From the NCBI GenBank assembly GCA_037975125.1, contig CM075857.1:25006707-25070706 (forward strand): DNA of 64,000 nt, read 5' to 3'. The notes beneath the pieces were generated by a model. That model was not told where the DNA came from and searched no databases. It saw only the letters and a program-made list of their open reading frames with translations. The DNA is from Latrodectus hesperus. Its lineage: Eukaryota > Arthropoda > Arachnida > Araneae > Theridiidae. Each line of letters starts with the position of its first letter. Within the stretch, counting starts at the first letter, position 1. Positions 12,711-24,583 of the stretch are shown one piece after another. Both the position numbers and the translations under genes were made by a program.

Positions 12711-13675
12711 ATGACCTCCAGAGAAACTTAAGCGACTTAACTTGTTCTAGTTATAAGAAAAATAAAAAAAAAAAAAAACATTTTATTCCCCAAAAATACG
12801 CCGCACTTGAAATTATTAACTCCATATTCAATTTAGATTATTATCATCATTTCAATTTGATTATTGCAATCAAATTAGAAGTCAGTTATAAAGGTTTTTT
12901 AGAAGTGTTGGTATTTTCACTTGTGTAAAAATTAAAATACTTTTTTTAGTAAATTTTTAAAAATTAATGAAATAAAGATAATTTTAAAATTATTTTTCAT
13001 ATTTATCAATAACATCTATATAAAATTATTAATGAAATATGTATCTAATAACATATACTATTTTATAAGATTATATAAATAACCTTATAAGTTTATATTA
13101 AAAATATTATAAGGTAAAATAATGTAAAGAAACGGGACTCTCTTGTTTGCTATATTATCAATAAAAGTTCCAATTTTAATTCTAGTAAAATTATCTAGCT
13201 CAAACAAAAGTATTTAAAGACTCCATATATTTCTTAACAATATGAAAGAAAAAACAATAAGGAAAGGGGAATTTAAATATTTTATGATGAAAACAAATAT
13301 GTAGTTCTATATAACAAAATTTTGATAATTAACAACATATATTAATGGAAATATAGCCTAAGTATTGTGCTAGATATCTTTTAAAGCATGATAGCAATTA
13401 TTAACATATTATTTATACTTCATACATTTTTTACAAAATATATTTTGCCATCGTTTACATCTATTTATTCACTTTTAAAATCTGAGTAGATTATGTAGTC
13501 TATTTATATTCTATTATTTACCTATTAACAAGTAATTCAATCAAATATTTCTGAAACTGATTGGTCAAGAAGACATCGCGCATCAGAATTTTTTTATACC
13601 ATTTCATGCAATTCTTCATTCTTCTATCTTTAATGAATGCACTTGTGAATTATGTGCGCACACATACATATATAC

Positions 13676-13682
<7 letters not shown>
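12711..13682. other. Very AT-rich DNA, nothing recognised
   Basis: No credible frame, tRNA-like box or repeat apart from runs of A and T. Confidence 0.5.

Positions 13683-13738
<56 letters not shown>
13683..13738. repeat. (TA)n microsatellite
   Basis: Pure TA run with CATATATAC-type shoulders. Confidence 0.97.
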
Positions 13739-13742
<4 letters not shown>

Positions 13743-14151
13743 ATGTATATGTGAGTGTATAAATATGTGAAATACTAATAGTAAGTAAATACATTTATAA
13801 TATATGAGTGTTAAAATATTGAAAACTATTATACGGAACACACAACGAAATATGTGAGTTAAATTAGTAGCTCAAAATTAAAGCAATACAAATTTTCTCT
13901 TAACTACATAATTTCTTAATTTTAAAATATTTTTCAAAATATATATATTTAAGGGAACAATTTAGTTTTAATAAAATAACGTATTAGTGAATGCCACTTT
14001 AATACCAGGAAGCAGTTGAAAATTTAATCTGCTGCAAAAAATAGAAATCAAATCCCGTATTCCTGCATGGAAATTATTTTTTACTGCAAAATACAAACGT
14101 TTGGAAGTATTTAGAGCTTACTCTCATGAGACACATCAATATATATACATG

Positions 14152-14289
<138 letters not shown>

Positions 14290-14574
14290 AAATTTTTATT
14301 GGCATATTGGATTTTGAAAGGTTAATTAAACTACATTTAATTGGTTTAATTAATTTGCATTTATTTATTTTCTCGTGCGAGCAAAATGCATTCATACCAA
14401 GTCTTTTGTGAGCGGCAAGATATTTAAGCGTATTATTGCTCTTATTTTATTTATTTATTTATTGTCAAGAATGTGGCATTTGAATGCAGCATCATAGCGA
14501 TTCTTATAACTCGGAAAAATTCCCGATTTGTAAGCTTAAATCAAATTTGCATTGCATTCAAATTGTTCTCTTAA

Positions 14575-14751
14575 TGTTGTTGTTACTTATCTCAGGTTGT
14601 TTAGCTAGGCTAGACACAACCCCCATAAAACCAAAAATATCTAAAATGTCTAAAAAAAGTGATGGGTCCCGAAGGACATCGTATTTTTTAAAATTTTGCA
14701 GGTTAAAATATGTCCAGGGGAGGCCATATTGACGGAACACCAAGGACAATC
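14575..14751 (-). mobile_element. Tiny LINE 3' end, same family as 24584-25198
   Basis: On the minus strand the frame ends RDPSLFLDILDIFGFMGVV, aligning with KDPLLFLEFLENFGFMELV of the copy at 24584-25198. The 3' terminus is likewise (AAC)n (GTTGTTGTTAC on the plus strand, 14576-14586). TCTCTTAA occurs at 14567-14574 and 14752-14759 and may be a short TSD. Only about 170 bases were inserted, an extreme 5' truncation. Confidence 0.7.
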
Positions 14752-14893
14752 TCTCTTAAGGTAATAAAAGTTAAAACTTAATTAGGTTTTGGAAGTGAAT
14801 GCCGTTATCTTTATATTTTAAATCCTCACAGTAAAGCAATTCGGTATGTTTATTTTTGAGTATAATTTATTATCATCAAATCCTCGTTATTCA

Positions 14894-15068
14894 GCCGAGC
14901 TGGCAGCCGAATGGTTAGCGCTCTTGCCTTCGGTTCAACAGTTCGTGGGTTCGAATCCCACCTTGGGCATGGATGTTTGTAGTGGTTCGGAATCCACTTT
15001 AAGCCGTAAGTCCCGGTCTAATTAGCCCTCGTGTGCAAAAAATGACCGTTGAGCGACAAACAAACCAA
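14894..15068 (+). mobile_element. tRNA-headed SINE, family S3, with 12-bp TSD
   Basis: CCTCGTTATTCA at 14882-14893 is repeated at 15069-15080, so the 175 bases between are one insertion. Box-A-like TGGCAGCCGAATGGTTAGC and box-B-like GGGTTCGAATCCCACC are well preserved. The body reads GTAGTGGTTCGGAATCCAC and GTGTGCAAAAAATGACCG, and the tail is CAAACAAACCAA. This is the cleanest S3 copy; others lie at 9628, 16995, 24411, 25824, 28868, 30055 and 42211. Confidence 0.92.
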
Positions 15069-15080
15069 CCTCGTTATTCA

Positions 15081-15839
15081 TTTTGGCGAATCAGTTGAAA
15101 ATCTCGTTTTTGTCCACAAAACATTACAAAACAATTTTGATAATTCCTTCAATTACTCCAACAGTTGTCATATATTCAAATAAAGAATGTATAAGAAATA
15201 TTATATGTGATTTTTACATTAACTTGTTTTACTTAAAAAAGTATTTTGACAAAATAAAATAAAAAATTTAACCATTTTATTTAAGTTTCATATAAATACA
15301 ATTTTAAAATAAGTTTTAAATTACATTGGTCCTTATATGTAATTTTTGTATTAAAAGTATTATAAAGAGAGAGTTTATATTATAAACTCTTTATAAATAA
15401 AGAGTTTATTGAAAATTTTAAATAAACGTAACTTTTTAAGTTCCAGAGTATGTTTATTTAAAAAAGTTTTAAGTACTTTGACGCAGTGCACGAAAAGCCT
15501 TTAAGCCGAAAGCCTTTGTAAGGCTTTTTTAACATTCATAATTTTTATTGGCTTATAGGAAAATTTTCATTGTTAGCATGCAATACATACGTGTGACACG
15601 AGAGGATACTCGGAACATTTCCAAGCACTCACCCTTAAATTTGTGTTCGCGAAAAATAGAAATCAACAACCACCTCTCGCTTTTCTGTAAACGCTGGTAT
15701 CACACGCGTGACCTTGTACTCCCAAGAAGGCAATAATACTACTAAACCTGCGTAGCTTAAATAAATAAAAAGAAACGCAATTTTTTTGACACCACATAGA
15801 ACTCAGCCTAATTGTCTGGGGTTGAGTGAACACTTTAGT
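15081..15839. other. AT-rich DNA with a small palindrome and a possible decayed SINE
   Basis: AGAGTTTATA and its complement TATAAACTCT are separated by one base at 15370-15390, followed by another AAAGAGTTTATT. At 15560-15735 GC-richer text (ACACGAGAGGATACTCGG, CACACGCGTGACC) may be a decayed SINE. No gene seen. Confidence 0.4.
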
Positions 15840-15879
15840 ATCCATAACGTCAAATGGCTTATAGCGAACTTTTTTATGG

Positions 15880-16025
15880 ATAGACGTAGTCACGTGTTGA
15901 AAGGGAGGTAACCTGGAAAATTCTCAAGCATGCACCCTGAGAGATGGAAAGAGGATCCAATAGTGGCTAGGATCAAACCAGCTATTTTTTACTCAGAAAA
16001 GTAAGTCTTACTAATAAGACATGGT
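15880..16025 (-). mobile_element. tRNA-headed SINE, family S8
   Basis: Read on the minus strand: GGTCACCATGTCTTATTAG, then box-B-like GCTGGTTTGATCCTAGCC, then GGATCCTCTTTCCATCTCTC and TTTTCCAGGTTACCTCC. The layout parallels the copy at 31335-31500 (GAGAGTTTGATTCCAGC, then GGGAGATGG and TTTTCCGGGTTTTCTCC). Confidence 0.6.
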
Positions 16026-16700
16026 GACCCCTCTGAATAAATATATTTATATTTCATAATCTCTCGTCTTTTTTCTTCAAGAGAATATTGCATATTTCAA
16101 TCAAAATATTTCTATTTTCAACGAAAACCTACAGTTGCCTTCTTATCATCTTATATTAAGGAATTAAGTTAAATATTCTTATTATAAGAAAAATTCTAAA
16201 GATTCAAATTATTTCCTAATACTTTATTATCTAGTATTATTTTGATTGTCTTTCAAATTTTAAAGTAATAAATATATCAATAAGTTAATTAAAGTTTCGT
16301 GTTTTATTTCGATTTTGTTGTAAAAGTTCCTTTTATTCCTGTTATTGTACTTCAAATGCTGTTGCATGAAACATGATTTTCTATTTTCAGACTGTAGGAT
16401 ATAAATTTTTATAACGTCTTTTTTCATTATACATAACTATTAATAATTTGATATACATTTTCAGATTTGGTTTAGTATAGAAGTAAAAATAATCATTTGA
16501 TAATTTGTTGATTAAGAAGATAATTAAGTACGTTGCCATAAGAAACATTATATATATCGTCACATTATAAAAATTAATAATTAATCTGTTAATATAAAAT
16601 TTTTTTACACATAAAAGAAGATACATATTTGCAAATCTAATGTATTACAAGAAAATGATTTAAATAGGAGAAATGAAAAAAATCATATAAAATAAGGAAT

Positions 16701-16702
<2 letters not shown>
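16026..16702. other. AT-rich DNA, nothing recognised
   Basis: A minus-strand frame of 79 codons here is rich in Ile, Tyr, Asn and Lys, as expected by chance in AT-rich DNA. Confidence 0.5.

Positions 16703-16775
<73 letters not shown>
16703..16775. repeat. (TA)n microsatellite with one interruption
   Basis: TA run broken by a single G at 16765. Confidence 0.96.
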
Positions 16776-16994
16776 GACTTTACAAGAATGCTAAAAATCC
16801 CATGACTATAGAAATTTTATTTAAAAGGATGATTAATTGACAATATGAATTAGTTTGAAAGTTAATTGTTTGTTTGAATGAAAAGGTAAGTAAATATGTA
16901 TTTTAATGTATTTTCTAAAATAAAATGTATGAATTTTACTTTATTTTCATTATATTTATATTAATTTTTCCTCTACTTTACATGTTAAGCTATC

Positions 16995-17165
16995 CAGCTT
17001 GTAAATTAGATCTCCGGTTTGGTTTTCTATTCAAAAGTTTGTGAGTTGGATTCCCATTTCGATCTTGTTTTAAAATTCATTTTAAATTATAAGTATGGGT
17101 TTAATTAGAAGGGCATCATTGCCAATGATGACCATATTACTTGAGTGACAAGCAAAAAAAAAATC
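16995..17165 (+). mobile_element. tRNA-headed SINE, family S3, strongly diverged
   Basis: Retains CAAAAGTTTGTGAGTTGGAT followed by TCCCATTTCGA (box B region), AATTCATTTTAAATTATAAG, GGGTTTAATTAGAAGGGC and a GAGTGACAAGCAAAA end. These align in order with the S3 copy at 14894. Box A is no longer clear. Confidence 0.55.
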
Positions 17166-17254
17166 ATTACCATGCATACTAAAAATAATATTTAATTACA
17201 TACATTAGTAGTAGAATAAGTGATTAAAAAAATCATGAGAAAAAGTTTTAGGTT

Positions 17255-17760
17255 GCCAAAAAGAGCGAGGAAGCGCCAAGATTTGGAAAACCGCAGTCCA
17301 AAAGTGCGGAGACTATTGGCGAGTTAATGACTACGCATCATCATTGAAAGAACATACCTAAGAACAAAAGTGAACGAGGGTGGGAGGAAAAAAGGTGCAC
17401 TGAGGAGCGCTTCCCTCTCCCACCTCCACCAAAAAAAGAGGGTTGTCTCAGAGGTATGGCCATTACCTTCTTATCAGAGTAGTGCCAATGTTTAGTGGTA
17501 ATCACAGAGTTCGGCCAATTTTGCTGTACTCTCTTGATGGATGGAGATTTTCCTCTTTTTTTAACTCTGGTAAAAATCTACCGCTTTCCCCCTTCTCGAC
17601 ATCGCAACTGTTATCACGTGGACCCCCCCCCCTACCTACCTGTTGCAGCTCAGATATACCAAGCGAGGGAGGGGGAGTATTGTTGTGCGGTTGCAAAGTT
17701 GAAGCTTATTAGGGACCGTATAGGAGCTACTGCATTACTTTGTTAAGGTCATTGCTTGAG
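17255..17760. other. GC-richer island without a recognised gene
   Basis: Stands out from AT-rich flanks, with runs such as GGACCCCCCCCCC (17620-17632). Overlapping frames of 64-89 codons occur on both strands, and I recognise none. May be an exon, a conserved non-coding element or an old repeat. Confidence 0.4.
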
Positions 17761-18680
17761 AAATAACCATTTAAAAATTTATATATACCAATTTATTTTA
17801 AAACAGACTATTTCATTTCAAAAATGTATTATTAGTTTAAAACATGATGAATTTGAACCCCCTGTAAAGTAGTTTATACCAAGCGATGCAATTCATTTAA
17901 ATGATAATGAATGAATTTCGCTCCTCAACTCTTATTGTTTTCAAAAAGAAATGCGCGGTTCTTTTCCTTTAAAAAAATGATCAAATTTGTGTTTTCTTTG
18001 GATTCCTCTTTCATTCTACATCCTGACAGTGTTTTTAAAATAAACGATATTACTATTCATTTTCGGTTTTTGAAAAAAACATTTTTTTATTCTCATCAGT
18101 GAATGTGTTTTAGATTTTTCCAACACATAACAAATCAGAATTTTCTTGGAAAACGGATGAACAGATTTTTGATTTCAATATTTAATAACTTTGCAGCTAA
18201 AGAGAGTTTTCAAGCATTATACAACTCATTTAATTTTGCTGTTATTTAATCCATATGATACTTCTATTCCTAATGGAAAAAAAAATGCTCTTTAAAATTC
18301 TGTTTTTTTTTTTTTTGTATTTTGTAACAGGTACACTTTTACGTATTAAAATGTCGAACATATTTTTATCTTTAAACTGAAATTTCAGTTAGCAGCGATA
18401 TTTTTAATTCTTTGTGTTTTTGTTTAATGTAGTATTCAGTATACAGAAATACCTTTTGTATGTTCTGCTTTCATGATCTTTGCATTAATTTAATGTTTGT
18501 CTCTTTACTTCATAACAAACAGAAATCTCAGAAATCTAGGTACATTTTTCCCCACCTAAAATCTAAATGAAAGCAGCGTGCGGTGTGATTAAGCTGTTTT
18601 CTATAAATTCACAGAGCCAGATACTATAGGATTCAAACGTAACGCATTGAAGATAATATAGTTTCAGTTAATACTAAATC
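17761..18680. other. AT-rich DNA, nothing recognised
   Basis: Poly-T runs (18301-18316) and no credible frame or repeat. Confidence 0.5.
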
Positions 18681-18945
18681 TGTGGCACGACAGCCCATAT
18701 GGGCCAAGGCCTACAGTACTTATATCTGTTTTCTAGAACTAAGGACCTGGGGTGTGGATCCTATGTCCCGGTTAGGTCGTCGGCCTAACGCGAAAACCCT
18801 AGTGCTTAGTCCCAAGCATGCTTGGTACTCAGTTTATCGACCCATTGAAGGGGTGAAAGTCTGAGTCGACTTCCCCACTCCGTGAACCGAACCTCGGACC
18901 TGTGCCTCAGCAACAAGAAGCACTACCACTAAACCACCAGGATTC
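18681..18945 (-). mobile_element. tRNA-headed SINE, family S4
   Basis: On the minus strand: box-A-like TGGTGGTTTAGTGGTAGTGC, box-B-like GGTCCGAGGTTCGGTTCACG, then body text containing ACCAAGCATGCTTGG and a terminus GGCCCATATGGGCTGTCG. Related copies lie at 22960 (minus), 34432 (plus), 55060 (minus) and a fragment at 31858. The palindrome AAGCATGCTT is kept in every full copy. Confidence 0.8.
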
Positions 18946-18947
18946 AG

Positions 18948-19765
18948 TGCATTCAGTCAGTTTTGATATAAGACTTCATTGAAATTTTGCATCAGTTTTA
19001 TATTGATTGTTGGATTTCATTCAGGGTTCATTGTTGCATTGGAACATTCAGTTAGATTAGATATAAAACCCCATTGAACTGTCGAATCAGAGAGTTTTAT
19101 GTTTAGTGTTGGATCTCGTTCATTGTTGCATCAGTAAATTCAGTTAGTTTAGGTATAAAACTCCATTGAACTTTTGTATCAGAGTTTTATGTTCATTGTT
19201 GGATCTCAGTCAGGGTTCATTGTTGCATTAGAACATTCAGTTAGATTAGATATAAAACCCCATTGAATTGTCGAATCAGAGTTTTATGTTTAGTGTTGGA
19301 TCTCGTTCATTGTTGCATCAGTAAATTCAGTTAGTTTAGGTATAAAACTCCACTGAACTTTTGTATCAGAGTTTTATGTTCATTGTTGGATCTCAGTCAG
19401 GGTTCATTGTTGCATTAGAACATTCAGTTAGATTAGATATAAAACCCCATTGAATTGTCGAATCAGAGTTTTATGTTTAGTGTTGAATCTCGTTCATTGT
19501 TGCATCAATAAATTCAGTTAGTTTAGGTATAAAACTCCATTGAAATTTTGTATCAGAGTTTTATGTTCATTGTTGGATTTCATTCAGGGTTCATTGTTGC
19601 ATTGGAACATTCAGTTAGATTAGATATAAAACCCCATTGAGAATTGTCGAATCAGAGTTTTATGTTTAGTGTTGGATCTCGTTCATTGTTGCATCAGTAA
19701 ATTCAATTAGTTTAGATATAAAACTCCACTGAATTTTTTTTATCAAATTTATATTCATTGTTGTA
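18948..19765. repeat. Satellite of about 187 bp built from two related half-units
   Basis: GGGTTCATTGTTGCATT recurs at about 19024, 19213, 19400 and 19587, giving spacings of 189, 187 and 187. Each period contains two related half-units of about 94 bp, both with TTCAGTTAG, TATAAAAC, CATTGAA and ATCAGAGTTTTATG. One half has ACCCCATTGAA and the other ACTCCATTGAA. A little over four periods are present, and copies differ by few bases. It starts immediately after an S4 SINE. No coding frame. Confidence 0.95.
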
Positions 19766-20740
19766 TATATTAACACAAATTTAAAAATTAGCATATGTTA
19801 GAATTAAATTAAATGCAAATTAATTTAATTCTATTTTTGCGATCACACTATCTTATTTCTGGAATTTTCATATGAATAAACCATTCGGGATAATATATTA
19901 TCTTTCGTCTTTTAATAGAAATAATTCTGAATTTTTTAACATCTAAATTCAAAATATTTCTTAAAGCGTGTAAATTTTCGAAAATTATTCACTAAAATCT
20001 TTAGACTAAATTATAAGAAAATTTTCATATTATTTCATAAGTAAACGCGATTTAAAATTTTTGAAAAGATAATAAGTTTAATCCACACACAAAGTTTACA
20101 ATATATTTTAAGTTCACTAAATAAAAATTTCTGTTTACAAAAGAATAATCTTAAATATATTCTGTTTGCTGTTACTGTAATATTTGAATTGTTAAAATTA
20201 TAATATCGATTATTCGAGTATCGTAGTACATTTATACGTAAATCGGAAGAAACTGAATGAATTTGAAAACATGAATGAATTAAGAAATGAGGAAGCTACT
20301 GAAGGTGTGAATTTAAAGAATATTTTGATTTGAATACTCAGAAAAGAGTTTAGTTCAAATGATTGAATTTTTAGTCATTTTATGTGAATGGAATATTACA
20401 TGAAATGAACATGAAGAAGGAAGTGAATAATGATAAGTTAAATTTTCGTTTTCATAATATTATATATATACGTATCAAAATCTTATATTGACTTCAAAAT
20501 ATTTTTGCATCTTCTCAATAATTTCATTTTTACAACTATATCCCATTAACGCATTTAATATTTATTAATTCTTATTTTAAAAAGTAAATAATGTTAAATT
20601 TTATTATAATAATATTTAAATAATATATAAGTAATAAGTTTTGTGGAAGACTTTTTACGATTTTTTAGTTTATCTTTTTTTTAAACTGAGACATTGACAC
20701 TAGCTGTTATCACAATATTATCAAAAAGATCACAACATAC
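19766..20740. other. AT-rich DNA, nothing recognised
   Basis: No credible frame, boxes or repeat structure. Confidence 0.5.
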
Positions 20741-21020
20741 TCAATTTTGGGACGACCCCCCATGCTTTAAAAAAGGGGTGGGTGGAGTTAGGATCTCAGA
20801 AGCCGCTTCTCGGTAGCACGGGCGAGGTTATGGGGGTCGGGGCCCAGCTAATGGGCAAAACATGGGTCTCGAAGAGAGATGTGCGGTAGTAAATGATGGA
20901 CTCGAGATGGACCAGCATTAGACCAGTGCCCTCACTTTCCCTGCCTGACCCCCTCCCCCGAGATAATTCCTCCGCTTACTATTTTTTTATTGCCTTTGAT
21001 TCGACGCGAGCCCCTGAGCT
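20741..21020. other. GC-rich island without a recognised gene
   Basis: The most GC-rich stretch of this part of the window (GGGGTGGGTGGAG, GGGGGTCGGGGCCCAGC). No open frame of useful length on either strand and no tRNA-like boxes. Candidate conserved non-coding element or old repeat. Confidence 0.45.
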
Positions 21021-21419
21021 TAAAGATGCGCTTAACCTCAACTAAAATAAATATCCCATTTTTTTATGAATTGATCACGATTTGTGGTTGCATCAAATTA
21101 AGAAATTAGAATACTGTTCTATGCACACGAATTTTTTCTTATTTTTCGAATCATTCTTAATATATCACTGTTGCAAGCCATTAATTGCTGAAAACAGAAG
21201 CTTTTTTTTTGTATCAATTAGCATGGAGTTTTGTAACGTAATTGAAGGAAATAAAAACATTTACACTCCGAAGTAAATTTTTGTCGGTATTTTTTTTCTT
21301 TTTCTTTTATGAAATTTTAAGGTTACAATTTTTTACTAATTAATTAAAGACCATAATTTCTGGGTTACATATAAATTTCTCAGTCTTTTTGTCCATTAAA
21401 TTTTTATTCGGTGTTGATG

Positions 21420-22405
21420 ATGTTTATTTCAAGATGGTGGTTTCTGTAGTATAACTTATATCAAGATGGTGATTTCTGCTGTATAACTTACATCAAGATG
21501 GTGATTTCTGTTGTATAACTAATATAAAGGAGGTGACTTCTGCTGTATAACTTATATCAAGATGGTGATTTCTGCTGTATAACTAATATAAAGGTGGTGA
21601 TTTCTGCTGTATAACTTATATCAAGATGGTGATTTCTAATACCTTATATCAAGATGGTGATTTCTGCTGTATAACTTACATCAAGATGGTGATTTCTGCT
21701 GTATAACTTACATCAAGATGGTGATTTCTGCTGTGTAACTAATATAAAGGTGGTGATTTCTGTTGTATAACTAATATAAAGGTGGTGATTTCTGCTGTAT
21801 AACTTACATCAAGATGGTGATTTCTGCTGTATAACTAATATAAAGATGGTGATTTCTGCTGTATAACTTATATCAAGATGGTGATTTCTGCTGTATAACT
21901 AATATAAAGGTGGTGATTTCTGCTGTATAACTTATATCAAGATGGTGATTTCTGCTGTATAACTAATATAAAGGTGGTGATTTCTGCTGTATAACTTATA
22001 TCAAGATGGTGATTTCTGCTGTATAACTAATATAAAGGTGGTGATTTCTGCTGTATAACTTATATCAAGATGGTGATTTCTGCTGTATAACTAATATAAA
22101 GAGATGGGGATTTCTGCTGTATAACTTATATCAAGATGGTGATTTCTGCTGTATAACTAATATAAAGATGGTGATTTCTGCTACATAACTTATATCCAGA
22201 TGGAGATTTCTGCTGCATAACTAATATCAAGAGATGGGGATTTCTGCTGTATACCTTATATCAAGATGGTGATATATGCTGTATAACTCATATCAAGATG
22301 GTGATTTCTGCTGTATAACTAATAACAAGATGGTGATTTCTGATGTCTAACTTACATCAAGATGATGATTTCTGATGTATGACTTATATCAAGATGTTAA
22401 TTTTT
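21420..22405. repeat. 32-bp minisatellite, about 30 copies, with two alternating variants
   Basis: Unit core is GGTGATTTCTGCTGTATAAC followed by a variable 12 bases. Variant A has TTATATCAAGAT and variant B has TAATATAAAGGT. Through 21840-22150 A and B alternate regularly, forming a 64-bp higher-order unit; elsewhere A repeats in tandem. Units at both ends are more diverged (GATGATTTCTGATG near 22360). The period of 32 is not a multiple of three, so it is not a coding repeat. Confidence 0.97.
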
Positions 22406-22959
22406 GATTTAATTAAGGCAGGCCATGCTTCATTATAATATTTGTAATTAACTTAAATGCTAATTAGAAATGACATGAATTCTCTGTAAAGTTGCTTATG
22501 CAGTGATACTTGCCATTTCAGAATTTTGCTCGCTTCAAGAAAATAGGCATGGGAACTTTAATGTCCTTCATGATATTATTATCATCTCTGGCACAGTAGA
22601 AATAAAAAAATATACTCCACCGGATACCAACTCCTAATTATAATCTTACATAATTTTTTCATAAAAAAAATAACCATATTTAGTAATTTTTCCCTAAGTA
22701 TTTTAGAACAATATTGTTTTTGCTTACCGCAGTGAACATGCCTATCAATGAAATGTTTTTAAAATGCACCAAAACAAGAAAAGATTTATTTATTTGCAAA
22801 TTTCGTTTATGTGGTTGATTCTCTTGTGTGCGGAAGTAAAATTAACTCCACTAGAGAAGGTTTATAAGCTTCCTTGTTAATCAAAACTGTTTCGGAGTTA
22901 TGGATTAAGAGGTGTTGCGTATGGTATTCAAGTTGGAATATAGAAATAACTAAACTCAG
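22406..22959. other. AT-rich DNA, nothing recognised
   Basis: No credible frame or repeat between the minisatellite and the S4 SINE. Confidence 0.5.
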
Positions 22960-23230
22960 TGGCATGACAGCCTCGTGAAGACAAGGCATACTGTTCCCAA
23001 ATCTGAGTTTCGTGACTGAAAGTCCTGGATTGCAAAGCCTATATCCAGATTAAGTGGCCAACCTAACGTGAAAGCTCCAGTGTTTAGTTCCCAAACATGC
23101 TTGGTACTCAATTTTATCAAGTACCTGAAGAGACGAAAGGCTGGGTTGACCTTGACAAGTCCGAGGACCAAACCTCAGGACCCGCGGCTTAGGAGGGCGA
23201 AGCGCAACCACTATGCCAATAGGCCTCACG
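22960..23230 (-). mobile_element. tRNA-headed SINE, family S4
   Basis: Minus-strand text has GGCATAGTGGTTGCGCTTCG (box A region), GGTCCTGAGGTTTGGTCC (box B region), then ACCAAGCATGTTTGGG and a GGCTGTCATGCC terminus, matching the copy at 18681-18945 in order. Confidence 0.8.
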
Positions 23231-23320
23231 GTATATAGAAATACTACACCAATAAAGAATTCAACTTTTTAACACATAAAAGTCGCGGATTTTCTTCAAG
23301 AAATTGGTGTATTTATAAGC

Positions 23321-23657
23321 GAGCTCCAGCTGCTCAGTAACTTCAAGCCGCTTCACCGTTGATATCAGCAAAGTGAAGCATCACTTGCCGCGGGCAGTGA
23401 TTGAGAGGGTGACCACATACACTCCCTCACTAGGATGCTGGAGCTCCGTGGCTTAGGGACGTGTCTATGTTAATATGTGACGTCCAAAATCCTTCCGTTG
23501 ATGTGGCGTGGATGTAGAGAGGAGGGTGCCAGCTCAGATGTGACCACGTTACCTGACCGAGGTCTAAAAATACGAGGCATTTGCTGATGGGCGGGTATTC
23601 CAAACCAGTTAACCTAAAGATACAGTCCGGAACTCGCCTGCACCGCTATCTATGTAT
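23321..23657 (+). mobile_element. 5S-rRNA-like-headed SINE, family S2, with 12-bp TSD
   Basis: GTATTTATAAGC at 23309-23320 is repeated at 23658-23669, so the 337 bases between are one insertion. The head has GTGAAGCATCA, GCGGGCAGTGATTGAG and GGGTGACCAC in the order and spacing of the internal control region of arthropod 5S rRNA (AAGCA, then GGTCAGTACTTGG, then GGGTGACC). This suggests a 5S-derived pol III promoter. The body has CCTTCCGTTGATGTGGCGTGG and the tail is CACCGCTATCTATGTATGTA. The 5S assignment rests on motif order by eye. Confidence 0.8.
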
Positions 23658-23669
23658 GTATTTATAAGC

Positions 23670-24410
23670 AAATATTTTATACTAGAAAATGGTCAGAAAA
23701 ATACCCCTACAATGATGTTTTCTTCTCTTTAAATATTTTAAATGCATATTCGCATTTGTGTCGTTTTCTTACAGTGACAATTAAAAATCAAAATTTAAAC
23801 TGATTTTAAGAGAATCTCGGCTGCAGATGGATACGCATGACAAATTTTTCTTAACCTGAAATGCAAGAGTGTAAGCATTACTCGAAGCTCTTCGACCTGG
23901 ACATCGCGTGACCGGTCTGCAGAGATTCAAAATGAAGATAAAAGGAAACCAGGCTTATCATTGTGTAATTTCATAATGCATAGTTATGCATCGACAGATA
24001 TTAAAGTTTGCATTTATTTAGTCTCTCTTCGTAGTATTATTCAGCAAGCATCGTTTAATCAGTCAACAATTTAAGCGATTTTCAAGAAAAGAAAAAAATC
24101 TGAATTTTTTTATATTTTATGGATAAATTTCTCTTACGATGATATCCTGCAACTGAATTAAATGATATCATCCATCTCTTTTATCCGACGCTTCATCGTC
24201 TTTCTGTTGTCACGCGATTTCTAGGGCTGGCTTAGTAGATCTAAAATCTTTTCAGCTTTAAAATTTGAAGAGTCGAATTTCGAGGCTTCTTTATAATTAA
24301 TTTATGAAATGTTCGTTAAACATTTAAATGTAGTTAATATAATAAGTTTGAATTTAAGAATCTTTTTAATTATCTACTATAAGTTATTGCGTATTTTTCG
24401 TCTTGTCGGA
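23670..24410. other. Mostly AT-rich DNA with a small S2 SINE fragment
   Basis: At 23885-23935 CTGCAGAGATTCAAAATGA resembles the S2 interior (compare CTGCAGGGATTCAAAATGA at about 51631). The remainder has no credible frame or repeat. Confidence 0.45.
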
Positions 24411-24583
24411 GCTAGAAATTGAGTAGTTAGAGCGCTGGTATGCGGTTCCATAGTTTGAGGGTTTGAATCCCTACTCGAGCTTTAGTGCATTTATTACAGT
24501 TCGGAAGTCACTTTAAAGTCTGGAACTATTAGCTCTCTTGCGCAAAAAATGATCATGTGCTACAAACTAAATCAATTTCATCT
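24411..24583 (+). mobile_element. tRNA-headed SINE, family S3
   Basis: Contains TTGAGTAGTTAGAGCGCTGG (box A region), GGGTTTGAATCCCTACTCG (box B), ACAGTTCGGAAGTCACTTTA, TTGCGCAAAAAATGATC and a CAAACTAAATCAA end, in S3 order. The LINE at 24584 inserted at its 3' end, and the last 16 bases are one copy of that LINE's TSD. Confidence 0.75.

Noticed and set aside
21420..22405. CRISPR-like array (regular repeats of about 32 bp)
   Set aside because: Repeats are directly adjacent with no unique spacers, and the surroundings are eukaryotic; it is a minisatellite.
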